Shown here: positions 52,563 to 64,000 of the stretch, piece by piece
How positions within the stretch are numbered: the stretch's first letter is position 1
How the letters are laid out: every line of letters starts with the position of its first letter
NCBI GenBank assembly: GCA_002077065.1
Contig: NAJO01000070.1
Location: 62,001-126,000, forward strand
Source of the DNA: Cryoendolithus antarcticus
Lineage: Eukaryota; Ascomycota; Dothideomycetes; Cladosporiales; Cladosporiaceae
Direction: 5' to 3'
DNA length: 64,000 bases
Translations under genes and position numbers: made by a program
Notes under the pieces: generated by a model
What the model was told of the DNA's origin: nothing
Seen by the model: only the letters and a program-made list of their open reading frames with translations
Database searches by the model: none

Positions 52563-53350
52563 GTTGGCGATGTCGACTTGATGCAAGGAGAGTGTTTCGT
52601 GGCTCGGTAGGTTGGAAACGCGTGGGGAGCGCGTGCGCGCGTTGCAAAGCTTGGCGGAAGTGGTCGCAGGTCCTTCGCTCGTTATCGCTAAGGTGCTAAT
52701 GGTTTATCCAAAAGAGCATTCTGAAACCCGTCGCCGCCGTTACTGAGCGGACGGTTGTCTCGCGGCACGAACTGTTGGTGATGGTCGTGGTAGTGAAGAA
52801 AAAGCGCGAGGCGCAGAAAGCGAGTAACAAGTGGCTGGTAGCTCTTTCCCACTTCCTCGGTGTGTCTGTGGCGCACCTCTTGCGAAACTCAAAAGTGACA
52901 TCATTTCTTGTGGCATCCTGATCGCACCTCCAGTGACAGAGGGTGCGGACCAATCGTGCATGCACCTTCATCTCTCGTCGGACCTTCGCTGCGCAGCATT
53001 GCTATCGTGGAGCTGCAGCTATTAGCATTGCCTTCTTCGGGTATCATCCTTGCATCGTCATAGGAAACACAAACGTCGAACAGAGCATCATCCAGTCTGC
53101 CCCGCCTCTTCGGTCATACACGGTGGCTCCATCTCCATGTTTCACAATGCCTGCCTGTGCAGATTGCGTTGCATCGGCGCCAAGTCTCGACATGTTTGCT
53201 GAGACAATCTAGCCTTTGAGTCCATATATCGAACCTCACCTTCAGATCTTCTTCTTAGCTTTCCATCTCTACCCATTCAACCCAATTCAAGCTCAACAGA
53301 ACCCTGGAAATAATCTTCCTACCACCACATAGCCAACACCACCCGCCACC
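52563..53350. other. Divergent region between ELO and a small hypothetical gene
   Basis: About 790 bp with no recognised gene. The right end has a CT-rich, CAACACCA-rich leader before ATG 53351, typical of fungal 5' UTRs. Confidence 0.45.
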
Positions 53351-53860
53351 ATGCCCTCAGAAACATCCCCCTACTCGACCGAAGCCCTCGACGGCTTCGT
53401 CGAAACCGCCCCCTCCTTCCCACCCCGCGAAACCCCAGTCCAAGATACCCTCTCCACACTGCCCCAAACCTCAAACCCCGACTCCCTCTTCCGCACCAAC
53501 ACCCTCAAAACCAAGCAAACCGCCGGCATCGTCCCCGCCCGCCGCGCCTCCCGCCACGAAAACAACGCCACCTCGCCAGACCCAAAACCCGCTCCTTCCG
53601 CGGCAAAGAATTTCACATTCCCGGGTTTCAAGCCGGCGGTGAATACGAGCACTTACACGGGGAACAGCATCGTGGACGGTGGGCCTAGCAAGATTGTGGA
53701 GGAGGAGGAGGAGCTGGTGAAGAAGGCGGAGTATCCGAGTGAGTATCGGGCGAGGTATGGGAGTGCTGTGTCGAGAGATGGGGGCAGTGGGGATCCGGAT
53801 GAGGTTAGTGCTGATGGGAGTCGGAGTGTGAGGCAGGAGAGTGTTGGCGGTATTCGTTAG
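53351..53860 (+). CDS. Hypothetical disordered protein, 169 residues
   Basis: Single exon with ATG in a strong context (CCACCATGCC). Hydrophilic throughout and rich in Ser, Pro, Thr, Glu and Gly, with no signal peptide or membrane segment. Motifs such as KNFTFPGFKPAVNTSTYTG and VEEEEELVKKAEYPSEYRAR look conserved-type but I do not recognise the family. GC-rich third positions like its neighbours support coding. It may be a cytosolic stress or signalling peptide; no function is claimed. Confidence 0.6.
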   Translation: MPSETSPYSTEALDGFVETAPSFPPRETPVQDTLSTLPQTSNPDSLFRTNTLKTKQTAGIVPARRASRHENNATSPDPKPAPSAAKNFTFPGFKPAVNTSTYTGNSIVDGGPSKIVEEEEELVKKAEYPSEYRARYGSAVSRDGGSGDPDEVSADGSRSVRQESVGGIR

Positions 53861-54600
53861 GAAGATTTTGGGGGAGTGGCGCTGGAAATGGCGAGCTGGT
53901 CTTGCTAGGTGGGTAGGCGTTGGGTTGGGACGAGTAACACGATAGATGTATATGAGTAGGGCTGGGGAGAACGTAGCAATCTCTATCTGCAAATGAAAAT
54001 TACGCAGCGATGTGTTCACATCCTCGAACACCATTTGCACACGACCATTCCAGCAACAATCTACATCGCGAGCTACGAAGATTCCTACGTTCTAGCTAGG
54101 TACCTGTTCCTACTGAGATGGTCGACACCACACTATTCGCGCAGAGCGTCATTCCTGACCACAGTGAAGCTTTACGCTCTCTCTATCACAACTTCTTATG
54201 AACCTGCGTACCTGCAACTGCCATGCTCAAATCGTTAGCACGATCATGCACATTGACGCGGGGCCTGATCGCCCGTCGATCTCCGCCCCACTTACCTAGG
54301 CACGACGAGCTCTACTTGATACGTAGCGACATGGCGTTTCCACAATGGTGACTTACATGGTGAGCAGGTAAAGTAGTCTGTCTCTTGTGTCCATGATACA
54401 TATTCCTGTCATTTATTCGCAGAAGAGTCTTACTCGTACCTGTCTGCGACCCTACAATTGACGCTTCTCCCGGTTTCCCAGTCTCCGAGCAGCGGCACTG
54501 AACCCAATACCGAGCGGGCGAATCCTGTCTGGCCCGAACTGGCCTATCGACGTAGGGGTCGCAAGCAAGGTGCACTTCTGGACGAGGCTACCATTTAGAG
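53861..54600. other. Intergenic stretch, no gene recognised
   Basis: About 740 bp, short frames only. Confidence 0.4.
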
Positions 54601-55474
54601 ATGGCACAGAATGGCAACGTGCGGAAGCGCGGTGGTGCTGATGTCACGAGCGTGAACGGGGTGAAGGTGCCAGAGATCCATGGCACGACCTCAAAGAAAG
54701 AGAGCAACGGCGTGGGCGTCATGGACATCCTCCGCATACTCGGCGGCCTCTTCCTCCTAAACTGCCTCCTCAGCTACTTCATCACGAACGACTCAGTGCT
54801 CTGGGGCTACCGACCGTGGTTCGTCCAGCCAAGCCAGATATCTCGCTACCTGGTACGTCCGCTGCGGTCAACCTCTGGCCCTGAACATCAAGCTGACCCT
54901 CTTCTAGAAAGGGCCACTCCTCCTCGACGACCTCGCGCTGCGCTCTTACGACGGCACAGACCCCACGAAACCAATCTACCTAGCCCTAAACGGCACAATC
55001 TACGACGTGACCGCCGGCCGCCGCCTTTACGGCCCAGGAGGCGGCTACCACGTCTTCGCCGGCAAAGATGCCGCGCGCGGCTTCGTCACAGGCTGCTTCG
55101 CAGAAGACTCCACGCCCGACCTCCGCGGCGCAGAATGGACGTACATCCCTCTCGACGTCATCTCCCCAGAACAAGAGAAGGAAGACGGCGTTAAGCTTAC
55201 GGGGGAGCAGAAGCGGTATCGGGAGCAGGAAGTACGGAAGGCGAAGAGGAAGGTCAAGGAGACGCTGGAGGGGTGGGCGAAGATGTTTCGGGGGGAGGGA
55301 GGGAAGGGATATTTTGAGGCGGGGAGGGTGGATCGGGATCCGGCTTGGATTAAGTTGCTGCCGCAGAGACAGTTGTGTGCGCAGGCGCAGAAAGGTCGGC
55401 CGAAGACTGCTGGGGGGCAGGCGGCGGGGCAGGATCCGGGAATGGCGAAGAGGGCGGGGAAGGGGAAGGTGTGA
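54601..55474 (+). CDS. Cytochrome-b5-like heme/steroid-binding (MAPR/Dap1-type) membrane protein
   Basis: Two exons: 54601-54852 and 54908-55474; 272 residues. A hydrophilic start is followed by one membrane segment at about residues 43-62 ([17 protein letters not shown]). The MAPR domain is at about 85-190: [39 protein letters not shown] and [23 protein letters not shown] proteins use a Tyr rather than b5-type His to bind heme and support P450 enzymes in sterol synthesis (Dap1/PGRMC1). Two Tyr in the [11 protein letters not shown] segment fit that. The C-terminal about 80 residues are basic and helical, longer than in Dap1. Probably ER-anchored; exact role open. Confidence 0.85.
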
Positions 55475-56338
55475 GAGTGAACGATGGTTGACTCTTGATC
55501 TGATTTCGTCTACATATCTTACACACGCCAATAGGTCTATCTTCGCACATCACGATCCATGCGCACGCCATTGCGTCAGACATTAAGCCTCTTTTGACAG
55601 CCGTTGACTCCCATTTTCTCCACAGCGCGGTATAGCTCGTCTCAACAGAGCAAAGTACTCCCCGTGCAGTACGCTCGCAGTAAAGTGCTTGAAGAGTAGT
55701 GGAATGTCACGTCTATACAGTCAGCGAACAGAGTCAACACCGGAAACACCGGCTTTTAAATGCCATCCACCCAGCAAGTCACAGCTCCGGAGCCGACAAC
55801 GTTGCCCAAGCTCACTCTGACGCACCAAGTCGAAGGCGAATGCGACGTGCTCCTTCAACGCCCAGACCATCGATAATGACAACATCAGAGTTCATCGCAT
55901 CGATCAGATCCTTCGTGCTCCACGAACCAGCTCGCTCACAAATGTCAGCAAGCACCGCGGCTCCAATGAGACGTACCCAGCATGCACGTGTTCTGCAGCC
56001 CGCGCATCACCCCGCCAACAATGCCGACTTCATCTGCATCTCCTCTTCTCCACCCTGTCACCACGAGGTAAGCCAGGCTTGAACAGGCAAGAGACATGGC
56101 AAGCTTCGCACCAAGAGGGCCAAGCATTGTAATCGCATGCGAGATACCAGGCTGGCCATTGGATCTGGCAAGCGAGCGGAGTACGAGCTGCAGATGCATT
56201 GCGGCTTATGCCAGGAACGGAGGGAGCTTGCTTTTCTGACCAGGGCATGGGAAGTACAAGAGTAGCTTGAGGTAGGTCGAGGTGAGGTTCTCCCGTTAGT
56301 CGAGTCCAGTCTCTCGTTCTCTACAGTAGACCAGCAAG
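55475..56338. other. Intergenic stretch upstream of the PhoD-type phosphatase
   Basis: About 860 bp without a recognised gene; contains the CACGTG site listed separately. Confidence 0.4.
55985..55990. promoter_or_regulatory. CACGTG E-box, candidate phosphate-response site
   Basis: GCACGTGTT about 350 bp upstream of the phosphatase ATG. CACGTG is the core bound by Pho4/NUC-1 in phosphate-starved fungi. A single copy can occur by chance, so this is a candidate only. Confidence 0.25.
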
Positions 56339-58332
56339 ATGAAGCTCTCACTGATCAGCACCGCGCTTCTGGCCGCTGTGGCCGAGGCAAGCTGGACCAA
56401 GAACCTCAACTACCGCTCACCATCCGAGCACCACCCAGGACTCGGCGTCTCTCTCCACAAGGTCAACAAGCGCAACACGCCCACTAAGAAGTTCTCCGCC
56501 TCGCAGCTGAACTTCACCCACGGTGTCGCGTCTGGTGATCCCTACGCCAACTCCGTCATCCTCTGGACGCGCATCTCCCCGCAGTACGAAGATGTAAACT
56601 CCAACTCGACAGTCAGCGGATACGTGCCATTGTACAACCACGGCCCCAAGCAAGTCTCTACCGCGCCGGTGTGCGTGAACTACAAGGTCTCGCAGTCGAA
56701 GGACTTCAAGGACTGTGCTTCTGAGGGCACGGCGTACACTTCCTCGGATGTCGACTACACCGTGAAGGTTGAGGCGACTGGGCTGCAGCCGTTCACGAGG
56801 TACTACTACCAGTTCACTGTTTGCAACAGCAGCAAGAAGAGTCCTCTCGGACGGACCAAGACAGCGCCGCATGTCAATGATCATGTGTCGAAGGTCGGGC
56901 TTGCTGTGTACAGCTGCAGCAACTACCCGTTCGGGTTCTTCAATGCGTACGGTAACCCGGCGAGAAAGGACAGTGTGGACTATGTCATTCATCTTGGTGA
57001 CTATATCTACGAGTATGCTGGTGATGGTGACTACGGTGTAAGTCTGACATCCCCTCCGTTATACTCACAGTGACGATCACTGACCTGCGTAGTACGGTCA
57101 ATCCATTGGCCGCGTGCCCAAGCCCGAGAAGATCATTTATACCCTGGACGACTACCGTGAGAGGCATGCGACCTACCGTAGCGATCTCGACCTGCAACTG
57201 TCGCATCAGACCTTCCCCTGGATCCCTGTCTGGGACGACCATGAGGTCTCTGACAACACCTACCGTGATGGAGCTTCCGAGCTCAACAACACCGAGGACT
57301 CATTCGTTGCTGATGGCGGTGTGTCCGTTGATCAGCGCAAGATGAATGCTGTTCGCGCCTATTTTGAGTGAGTTCTTCGTCCGTTCCCGTGCGATGAGCT
57401 CTCCGCTGACCATACTGTCAAGGTGGATGCCCATTCGTCAAGTCGAGATGGACGACAACCTTCGCATCTGGCGTAGCTTCAGCATTGGCTCGCTCTTCGA
57501 CTTGATCATGCTCGACACCCGCCAGTATGACCGCTCGATCACTGACCTCTACTGGAACACCGACTACATCCACGCGATCTCCAACGACGCCGGCCGCAGC
57601 ATGATGGGCTCTCGTCAGGAGAACTGGTTCTACAACCAGCTCGGCTCCTCCGCCGAGCGCGGTGCCGCATGGCGCATCATCGGCAGTCAAACAGTCTTCA
57701 GCAAGATCAACGAGAGTGCAGCCTACGGCAACGTCAACCCTCTCGACTACGACGCCTGGGACGGATACCAGAGCAACCGCAACAGGACGCTCAACTACCT
57801 CGCCGAGAACAACATCGGCAACAACATCGTCATCTCCGGCGACAGCCACGCGAACTGGGTCTCCGATCTCGTCTGGCTCGACCACGCAGCCTACAACGCC
57901 TCGACTGGCGGCGCTGGCACTCTCGGTGCCGAGTTCGCCGGTACCGCCGTCTCGTCGCCCTGCCCTTACGGCCAGAACATCACCATCAACAACGCCAACA
58001 ACGCTTCTCGCTGGCTCACTGGCGCCAACCCGGAGCTACAGTGGAGTGAGATCTACTACCGCGGGTACTTTGAGATGCACTTCACCTATGAGGAGATGAC
58101 GGCCAACTACTTCGGTCTGCCGACGATTGTGACCCGCAACCCGTACGAGATCTCGACAGCGAACTTCACTGTTAAGAGGAATGCGAATAAGTTGCAGCGG
58201 CCTGTTGCTGGTGGGCTTGCGGAGACTGGAAGCTTGAAGGGTGGGCAGATCAAGATCACGAATGTGACCAATGATACTTCGGTTGCTGGGGGAAGGTACT
58301 TCATTAGCCATTATGATGAGGAGGACATTTGA
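56339..58332 (+). CDS. Secreted PhoD-type alkaline phosphatase / phosphodiesterase
   Basis: Three exons: 56339-57037, 57093-57367 and 57423-58332; 627 residues. A signal peptide of about 18 residues (MKLSLISTALLAAVAEAS). An N-terminal beta domain (NFTHGVASGDPYANSVILWT) precedes the metal-dependent core: GLAVYSCSNYPFG, IHLGDYIYEYAGDGDYG, FPWIPVWDDHEVSDNTYRDG, LFDLIMLDTRQYDRS and NNIVISGDSHANWVSDL. These Asp/His/Asn residues are the Fe/Ca ligands of the PhoD family, which releases phosphate from mono- or diesters outside the cell. Several N-glycosylation sequons (NST, NRT, NAS, NVT) agree with secretion. Substrate range unproven. Confidence 0.92.
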
Positions 58333-58690
58333 ATGAGTAGACCTAGAGCTTACTTGGCAAGGGCGCTGAAGGAAAAAGGAATTGGCAGATGTACAAAGCG
58401 ACATATAGCTAGATGATCTAATCGCTATGCTCCCTATCATGCGTTTCACCAATTGAAAGTTCTGTCAAGATCGTCAAAGCAAATGAGATGGCACCTCCTA
58501 GACAAGGGAGGGCATGGAGACAAGGCACGTGACCGCGCGTTCTGCCAAGACTTCCGTCGCGTCTCCCAACTTCAACTTAACTTCGTCGCCACACCGTAAT
58601 TGGATGCACTGTGGCTTATGGACCAGCTCAGTCAAGTCAATTGCATAGAGTACTGGAGGGAAGATCTTGCAATAGGAAGACCTCGCGAGT
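58333..58690. other. Intergenic stretch, PhoD-type to Rdh54
   Basis: About 360 bp. Nothing recognised. Confidence 0.4.
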
Positions 58691-61632
58691 ATGCTCTACA
58701 AGCCTTTCAAGCCACTGAGCATCTCACGCAACACACTGAACGCCGCGCCATCGCCATTGCTTCCGGAAGAGCGACCTTACAAGAAACGACGCATCAGTCG
58801 AGATGATGACGACGATGAGAACGCTGACGCCGAAGCGGTACTGGCGGCATCACAGTTCCTGAAAGGACCGGTTGTGAAGCCAAAGGTTAAGTCATTCCAG
58901 CCACTCGGCAGGGCTAAGGAAGATGCAAGTCAAAGCGGTGAGACGAAGCCTGAGGTTGGAGCAGAAGGCTACTATCGAGTACTTTGGTATATTTCTCTGC
59001 TTGTAAGCTTATCAAGATTCGTACTGACTGCAGCAGGCGGAAATTCACGACCAAGAAGAATAAGACCTGGGATGGCGATGGAGTACTGTCGGTATCTGGA
59101 GGTTACGCCACGCTTCAGGATATTTCTGGTCGTGTAATGGGACGGACGGCTTGCAAAGGTCCTCTGATGGTTGGCTCAGAGCTCTCGGTCAGTGGAAAGG
59201 AGATCGAAGTGGACGACATGATCTCGAAGCACGACTTCATGTCTGGCAAGATCTTCCTCGGCACTGCAGGAAAGACCGAACCGAAGCTTAAGGAGCTCAA
59301 TGAGGTCTCGCGCGTGTCTGCGAAAGCACAGCAGAAGCACGACAAGATCGCAGCATCTCAGGTCGACCAGATACGAGCATCTGTGGCAGCATCAAAAGGC
59401 GTAAAGACTGGCTTCAAGATGCCTGTCAAAGACAAGTCGCTCTTGATCCCTGCGAGAGACGCTCAAGTGCCCGTACCTCGACATGATCCCAAAGGACCTA
59501 ATGCGTTGATCATGAAGCGGCCAAAGAGTGTGTCGAAGGGCAAGCAGGTGGTCGATGTAGTCGTGGACCCGATCCTCAGCAAGCACTTGCGGGAGCATCA
59601 GCGGGCGGGTGTGAGCTTCCTGTACGAGTGCGTCATGGGCATGAAGAACTACGACGGCGAGGGAGCTATTTTGGCAGATGAGATGGGCCTGGGCAAGACG
59701 CTGCAGACGATCGCACTCCTCTGGACGCTACTGAAGCAGAATCCCGTATACGGTGACGAGCCTGTGATCAAGAAGGCGCTGATCGTGTGCCCCGTCTCGC
59801 TGATCAACAACTGGAAGAAGGAGTTTCGCAAATGGCTGGGCACCGAGCGGATTGGCGTGTTCATCGCAGGTGACAAGAAGACCCGGCTAACCGACTTCAC
59901 TATGGGCAAAAGCTACAGTGTGGCGATCGTGGGCTACGAGAAGTTGCGCACCTTGTCTGCTGATCTGACGAAGGGCGCTGGTATCGATATCGTCATTGCT
60001 GATGAGGGTCATCGCATGAAGACCAAAGAGAACAAGGCAGCTGCGGCGATCAAGACGCTCAACACCGAGCGAAGGGTCATATTGTCTGGCACGCCTATTC
60101 AGAACGATCTGACCGAGTTCTGGACTATGGTCGACTTCGTCAATCCTGGTCTGCTGCAGAAGTACAACGTCTTCAAACGGGAGTTCGAGACGCCTATCAT
60201 CAAAAGTCAGCAGCCTGGCGCCAGCGAGAAAGACCTGGCAAAGGGCGAGGCTCGAAGTGAGGAACTTGCCAACATCACCAGCATGTTCATCCTTCGGCGC
60301 ACGGCAGAGATCCTGTCAAAATACCTGCCGCCGAAGACAGAATACGTAGTCTTCTGCCGACCCACGAAAGCACAGGCGGAGGTGTATCGTGCTATCATCG
60401 CGTCACCAACGTTCACTGCGGCGCTTGGTTCTCCCGCAATGTCACTCGAGCTCATCAATGTACTCAAGAGAGTTTGCAACAGCCCAACGCTTCTACTGAA
60501 GAAGGGAGCGAAGGGCGAAGATGTAACGAAGCCAGAATTGCTCGAAGCTATTCCATCGCATCTGCTTAGGACACCTGGTGCCAGTGGTAAGCTCCAAGTG
60601 CTGGATTCGCTGCTACATCGGATCCGGACGACGACAGACGAGAAGGTGGTCCTTGTAAGCAACTACACTTCCACGCTCGACGTGTTGCAGAAATTGCTGG
60701 ATGTGCTATCTTACAAGTACCTTCGTCTTGACGGCCAGACTCCTCAGAAGACTCGCCAGGAACTCATCGATCGCTTCAACCGCTCACCAGCGAGCAGCTC
60801 ATTTGTGTTTCTACTTTCAGCCAAAGCGGGCGGCGTTGGCATCAATCTCATCGGTGCATCGAGACTGGTGCTTTTTGATCTTGATTGGAACCCAGCGACC
60901 GACTTGCAGGCCATGGCACGCATCCATCGTGACGGCCAGAAGAAGCCGTGCTACATCTATCGCATGCTCACGCAAGGTGCGCTGGACGAGAAGATCTTCC
61001 AGCGCCAAGTCAGCAAAACCGGGCTAGCGGACAGCATTGTTGATGGTAAGAGCGGTGCCAGTGGCTTCACGAGAGAGGAGCTCCGTGATCTGTTCACTCT
61101 GGACGAGAACCCCGAGTGCCAGACTCACAAGCTGCTTGGCTGTGCTTGCGGAGGCACCGGCATGCCGCTCGCGCCTCCTGGAGAAATAGAGATCGAGGAG
61201 GCTGGTCGCAACGATCTGGCAGCTCTGAGCGGCAGCCCTGATAGCGTCGAAACGCTTCGCATGGATGCCGAAGATAGTGACGAGGACCTTCCCCCGGTCT
61301 CCAAGTTGCATCAATTCAAGACGAGTACTAATTACAACGCGGACGAGCAAGAAGCTGAAGCCCGTCGGGCGAAGGAATGCAAGGACTCGACAGGCAAAGC
61401 GAAAATGTTGAGTCTAATGCAGTACACTCACTTTGACACTGCCAACGTCTCGCTTTTGGCTACTCGAGAGACGACGCCTGCAACGGTTGAGGTCGGTGAC
61501 GACGGCGAGACTGTACAAGACATCTCCGAATATGATCCGCTTGAAGGAGTCATCGAAGACGCTGCGTTGCGAAGCTTAATGAGAGAAGACGGTCAGAGGG
61601 TCGGCTTCGTGCTTGCGAAGGTGAGCTCGTGA
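58691..61632 (+). CDS. rdh54: Rdh54/Tid1, Swi2/Snf2 DNA translocase of recombination
   Basis: Two exons: 58691-58986 and 59037-61632; 963 residues. The N-terminus is short and basic (YKKRRISRDDDDDE), followed by the Rdh54-typical segment split by the intron: YYRVLW then RKFTTKKNKTWDGDGVLS. The motor follows: HQRAGVSFLYECVMG, Walker A ILADEMGLGKTLQT near residue 312, DEGH at about 420, SGTPIQND, and motif VI RIHRDGQ near 726. Rdh54 works with Rad51/Dmc1, removing them from duplex DNA and driving strand exchange in mitosis and meiosis. The WDGDG segment separates it from Rad54. The C-terminal Cys/Gly-rich region CQTHKLLGCACGGTG is also usual for the family. Confidence 0.92.
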
Positions 61633-62294
61633 GCTGCGAATATTGCTACTGCGATGCGGTTGGAGAGCATTGTTTCCGCAAGTATCACTGAGTGCATGCA
61701 ACGGCGCATGACAAGCGTTGCTATGAGTGTTCTGAACGCTTAGACTCATGACAATAGACTAGATCTTGCCGCTGGTAAATGTAGCTACAGTCCGACGCAA
61801 CACCTCAAAGACGGCCATACAGGATCCCGCAATGCATCCCGCGTAACTTCCTTATTCCCGCAACAAGTTTGCAGCGGCTCTGCGCACCCAATTCTAATCG
61901 TTCTTCGAGAGGGAGATCTGCACCACGACCTCGGGTGATCTCCACAGAATTTACCCCTCGTCCGATACTAACCACACGATACGGAGATAGTATTAAAACC
62001 AATGCTGTTAACGGAGAATATCCAGTGGCGGGCCGGTGGTGCAGACGCACTTTGATAGAGTGCCGATAGCCGTGAGTATGTCATTATCACTTTACATGTC
62101 GAAGGGCGGTAGGTCTGCTTCCTATTCATTAATGTCTCCAACTAGATAAGTGTGCTGCGTGCCTGTCTCTGGAATACTGATAATGGAAAATTACTGGTGG
62201 TGGTAATGCAGAACAATACAAAACGATAAAGGGCAGTGAATGGGAAGCTGTCGAGCGAAAGGCAACTGCGATCCCCGAGTAATACTCTCCTCTC
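61633..62294. other. Intergenic stretch, Rdh54 to MFS exporter
   Basis: About 660 bp with no gene recognised. Confidence 0.4.
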
Positions 62295-63984
62295 ATGCCA
62301 ATGGCAGATCGCAAAGTAGAGGATCGCAGTATGCAAGCACATCTTGACACTAGGAAGCACGCAGATCCTAAGGAAGCAGACGCCATCTCCGAGAAGACCA
62401 TGGGCGTCGAGACACCTCCTTCGGAACGTCTCAACTCGACAACAAGCGCCGATGGAACACCTCATACCATCCTGTCGTTCAAGCCTGGCGATCCGACCAA
62501 CCCGCGCAACTGGTCTCACACTAAGAAAGTGTTTGTCGTAGTCTCCGGCATCCTACTGGTCACAAACAGCACGCTCGGATCGTCAATCCCATCTGGAGCC
62601 TCAGATGAGACCTCGAAATACTTCAACGTCACGAGCGACACTCAGCTCGTGCTACCTGCCTCGATGTACCTACTAGGCTACGTGCTCGGCCCACTGGCGT
62701 TCTCGCCGCTGTCCGAGACATACGGACGGCAGATCGTGATGCGATCGACGTTCGCCATCTACACTGCATTTACGCTCGGATGCGCGCTGGCACCAAGCTG
62801 GGCAGGACTGGTCGTTATGAGGCTACTGACCGGCATCGGCGCTAGCACGCCACTAAGCGTGATTGGAGGCATCTACGCAGATATCTACGCTAGCCCCAAG
62901 GCAAGAGGACGAGCGATCAGCGTCTTTATGTGCTCTACTTGCTTCGGACCTCTCCTTGGTCCAGTGATGTCCGGCTTCATCGCACCGGTGTCATGGAGAT
63001 GGGCGTACTGGTTGCAGCTGATCATTGCCGGAGCGACCTGGCCGCTGTTGCTGACCATGCCGGAGACGTTTGCGCCGACCATCCTGGCCAAGCAGGCGAA
63101 GAAGATGCGGAAAGAGAGCGGACGAGACGACGTGCATGCGCCGACAGAAGTTGAGCATCGAGACATGCGGGAGATATTTGTCGTTGTGCTTACGAGACCG
63201 ATACGGCTTTTCCTTTTCGAAGCTGTGGTGCTGTGCAGCTGTCTGTACCTCTCCTTGATCTACGCCATCTTCTACAGTAAGCACCTGCGACCTCCGTACA
63301 AGTTCGCCTATCTCTGCTTACAGTATATCAGTGTTCCTCCAATCCTACCCAATCATTTACAAAGGCATATACGGCTTCAACTCAGGCGAAGAAGGCCTCG
63401 CCTTCCTCCCCATCGGCATCGGATCAATCATAGCTTGCCTGATCTATCTTTACTGGGATCACTGGCTTGATCAGCAACGCGCTCGGGTCCCTGCACCAGC
63501 CTGGACACAGAAGGTGGAGTATGCTCGCGTGCCATTAGCATGTCTCGGAGCTCCACTACTGCCCGCGAGTATGTTCTGGCTCGGCTGGGCTGCACGATCA
63601 GACGTCCACTGGAGTGTGCCTATGGTCTCGGCTATACCGTTCGGGATTGCGTACCTGCTGGTGTTCATCGCGCTGATCAACTACATCGTTGATGCTTACG
63701 AGGTGTACTCAGCCAGCGCCATGGCAGCTGCCTCGTGTTCGAGAAGCTTGTTTGGTGCTGTACTGCCCTTTGCTACGACACCCATGTTCACGAAACTGGG
63801 TGTAGCGTGGGCCTGCAGTCTACTTGGATTCCTGAGCATGTTGATGGGCATCATCCCTTTCCTGTTCCTCAAGTATGGAGATACAATCAGGGCTAACAGT
63901 AAATTCGGACAAGAGCTCAAGAAGCAGAAGGAAGACGCAGAAAAGAAGGAACGAGAAGATGAAGAGCGCATGATGGATGTGTGA
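62295..63984 (+). CDS. MFS exporter, DHA1-like (12 TM), polyamine/multidrug type
   Basis: Two exons: 62295-63276 and 63332-63984 (the acceptor ATATCAG keeps frame); 544 residues. A hydrophilic N-terminus of about 75 residues ending in GDPTNPRNWSHTKK is typical of fungal Tpo/Flu1-like transporters. The loop 2-3 motif FSPLSETYGRQIVM, TM4 RLLTGIGASTPLSVIGG and SPKARGRAISVF follow. After the intron come FLQSYPIIYKGIYGFNSGEEG and the last six segments. The substrate could be polyamines, fungicides or small metabolites. The C-terminal tail is a charged KKQKEDAEKKEREDEE helix. It ends 16 bp before the window edge. Confidence 0.88.
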
Positions 63985-64000
63985 GGCTTCGCGTACATCT

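Overview
The window is nuclear DNA from a filamentous ascomycete, most likely a dothideomycete. The evidence is densely packed genes with short introns (mostly 49-60 bp) and GT...AG splice sites, fungus-specific families (a HET-domain protein, a fungal ELO elongase, MFS drug/ammonium-type exporters, an RNA-silencing RdRP), and a transposon carrying the CpA-to-TpA mutation pattern of repeat-induced point mutation (RIP). I rebuilt exon structures by hand, and every spliced model below keeps frame from start to stop. Species assignment is inference only.

Layout. 0-11.8 kb: a PPR protein cut by the left edge, a VWA-domain protein, a HET-domain protein, a CENP-X/MHF2-like histone-fold protein, a 14-TM MFS transporter, the Rag-type GTPase Gtr2 and an ARFRP1/Arl3-type small GTPase. 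12-20.4 kb: an HSPA12-like Hsp70 protein, a Tfc7-like histidine phosphatase protein, ribosomal protein uS8 and TCTP. 20.9-29.7 kb: an RdRP with a short C-terminus, ribosomal protein uL22, fibrillarin (divergent from uL22) and poly(A) polymerase. 32-38.2 kb: a secreted aspartic protease, a flavin-reductase-domain protein, Prp18 (divergent from a SAP18 protein) and prefoldin subunit 4.

38,331-45,237 is a 6,907-bp DNA transposon bounded by 56-bp terminal inverted repeats and an apparent 3-bp TGC target duplication. It is dead: nearly all CpA and TpG dinucleotides have become TpA, while CpG is kept. Under the damage an integrase-like DDE core, a second coding block and two co-linear copies of a coiled-coil-like block next to the two ends can still be read. 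This is the most unusual part of the window.

45.7-64 kb: an APC-family permease, 3-isopropylmalate dehydrogenase (leucine synthesis), an ELO elongase with a tail of about 550 residues, a small disordered protein, a cytochrome-b5-like (MAPR) membrane protein, a secreted PhoD-type phosphatase, the recombination translocase Rdh54 and a 12-TM MFS exporter.

The genes do not form a metabolic cluster. Many are housekeeping genes for translation, ribosome biogenesis, splicing and mRNA 3' processing, and three divergent pairs share short promoters (Prp18/SAP18, uL22/fibrillarin, uS8/TCTP). The RNA-silencing gene, the HET gene and the mutated transposon are the genome-defence or accessory elements. 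No tRNA, rRNA or CRISPR was recognised.
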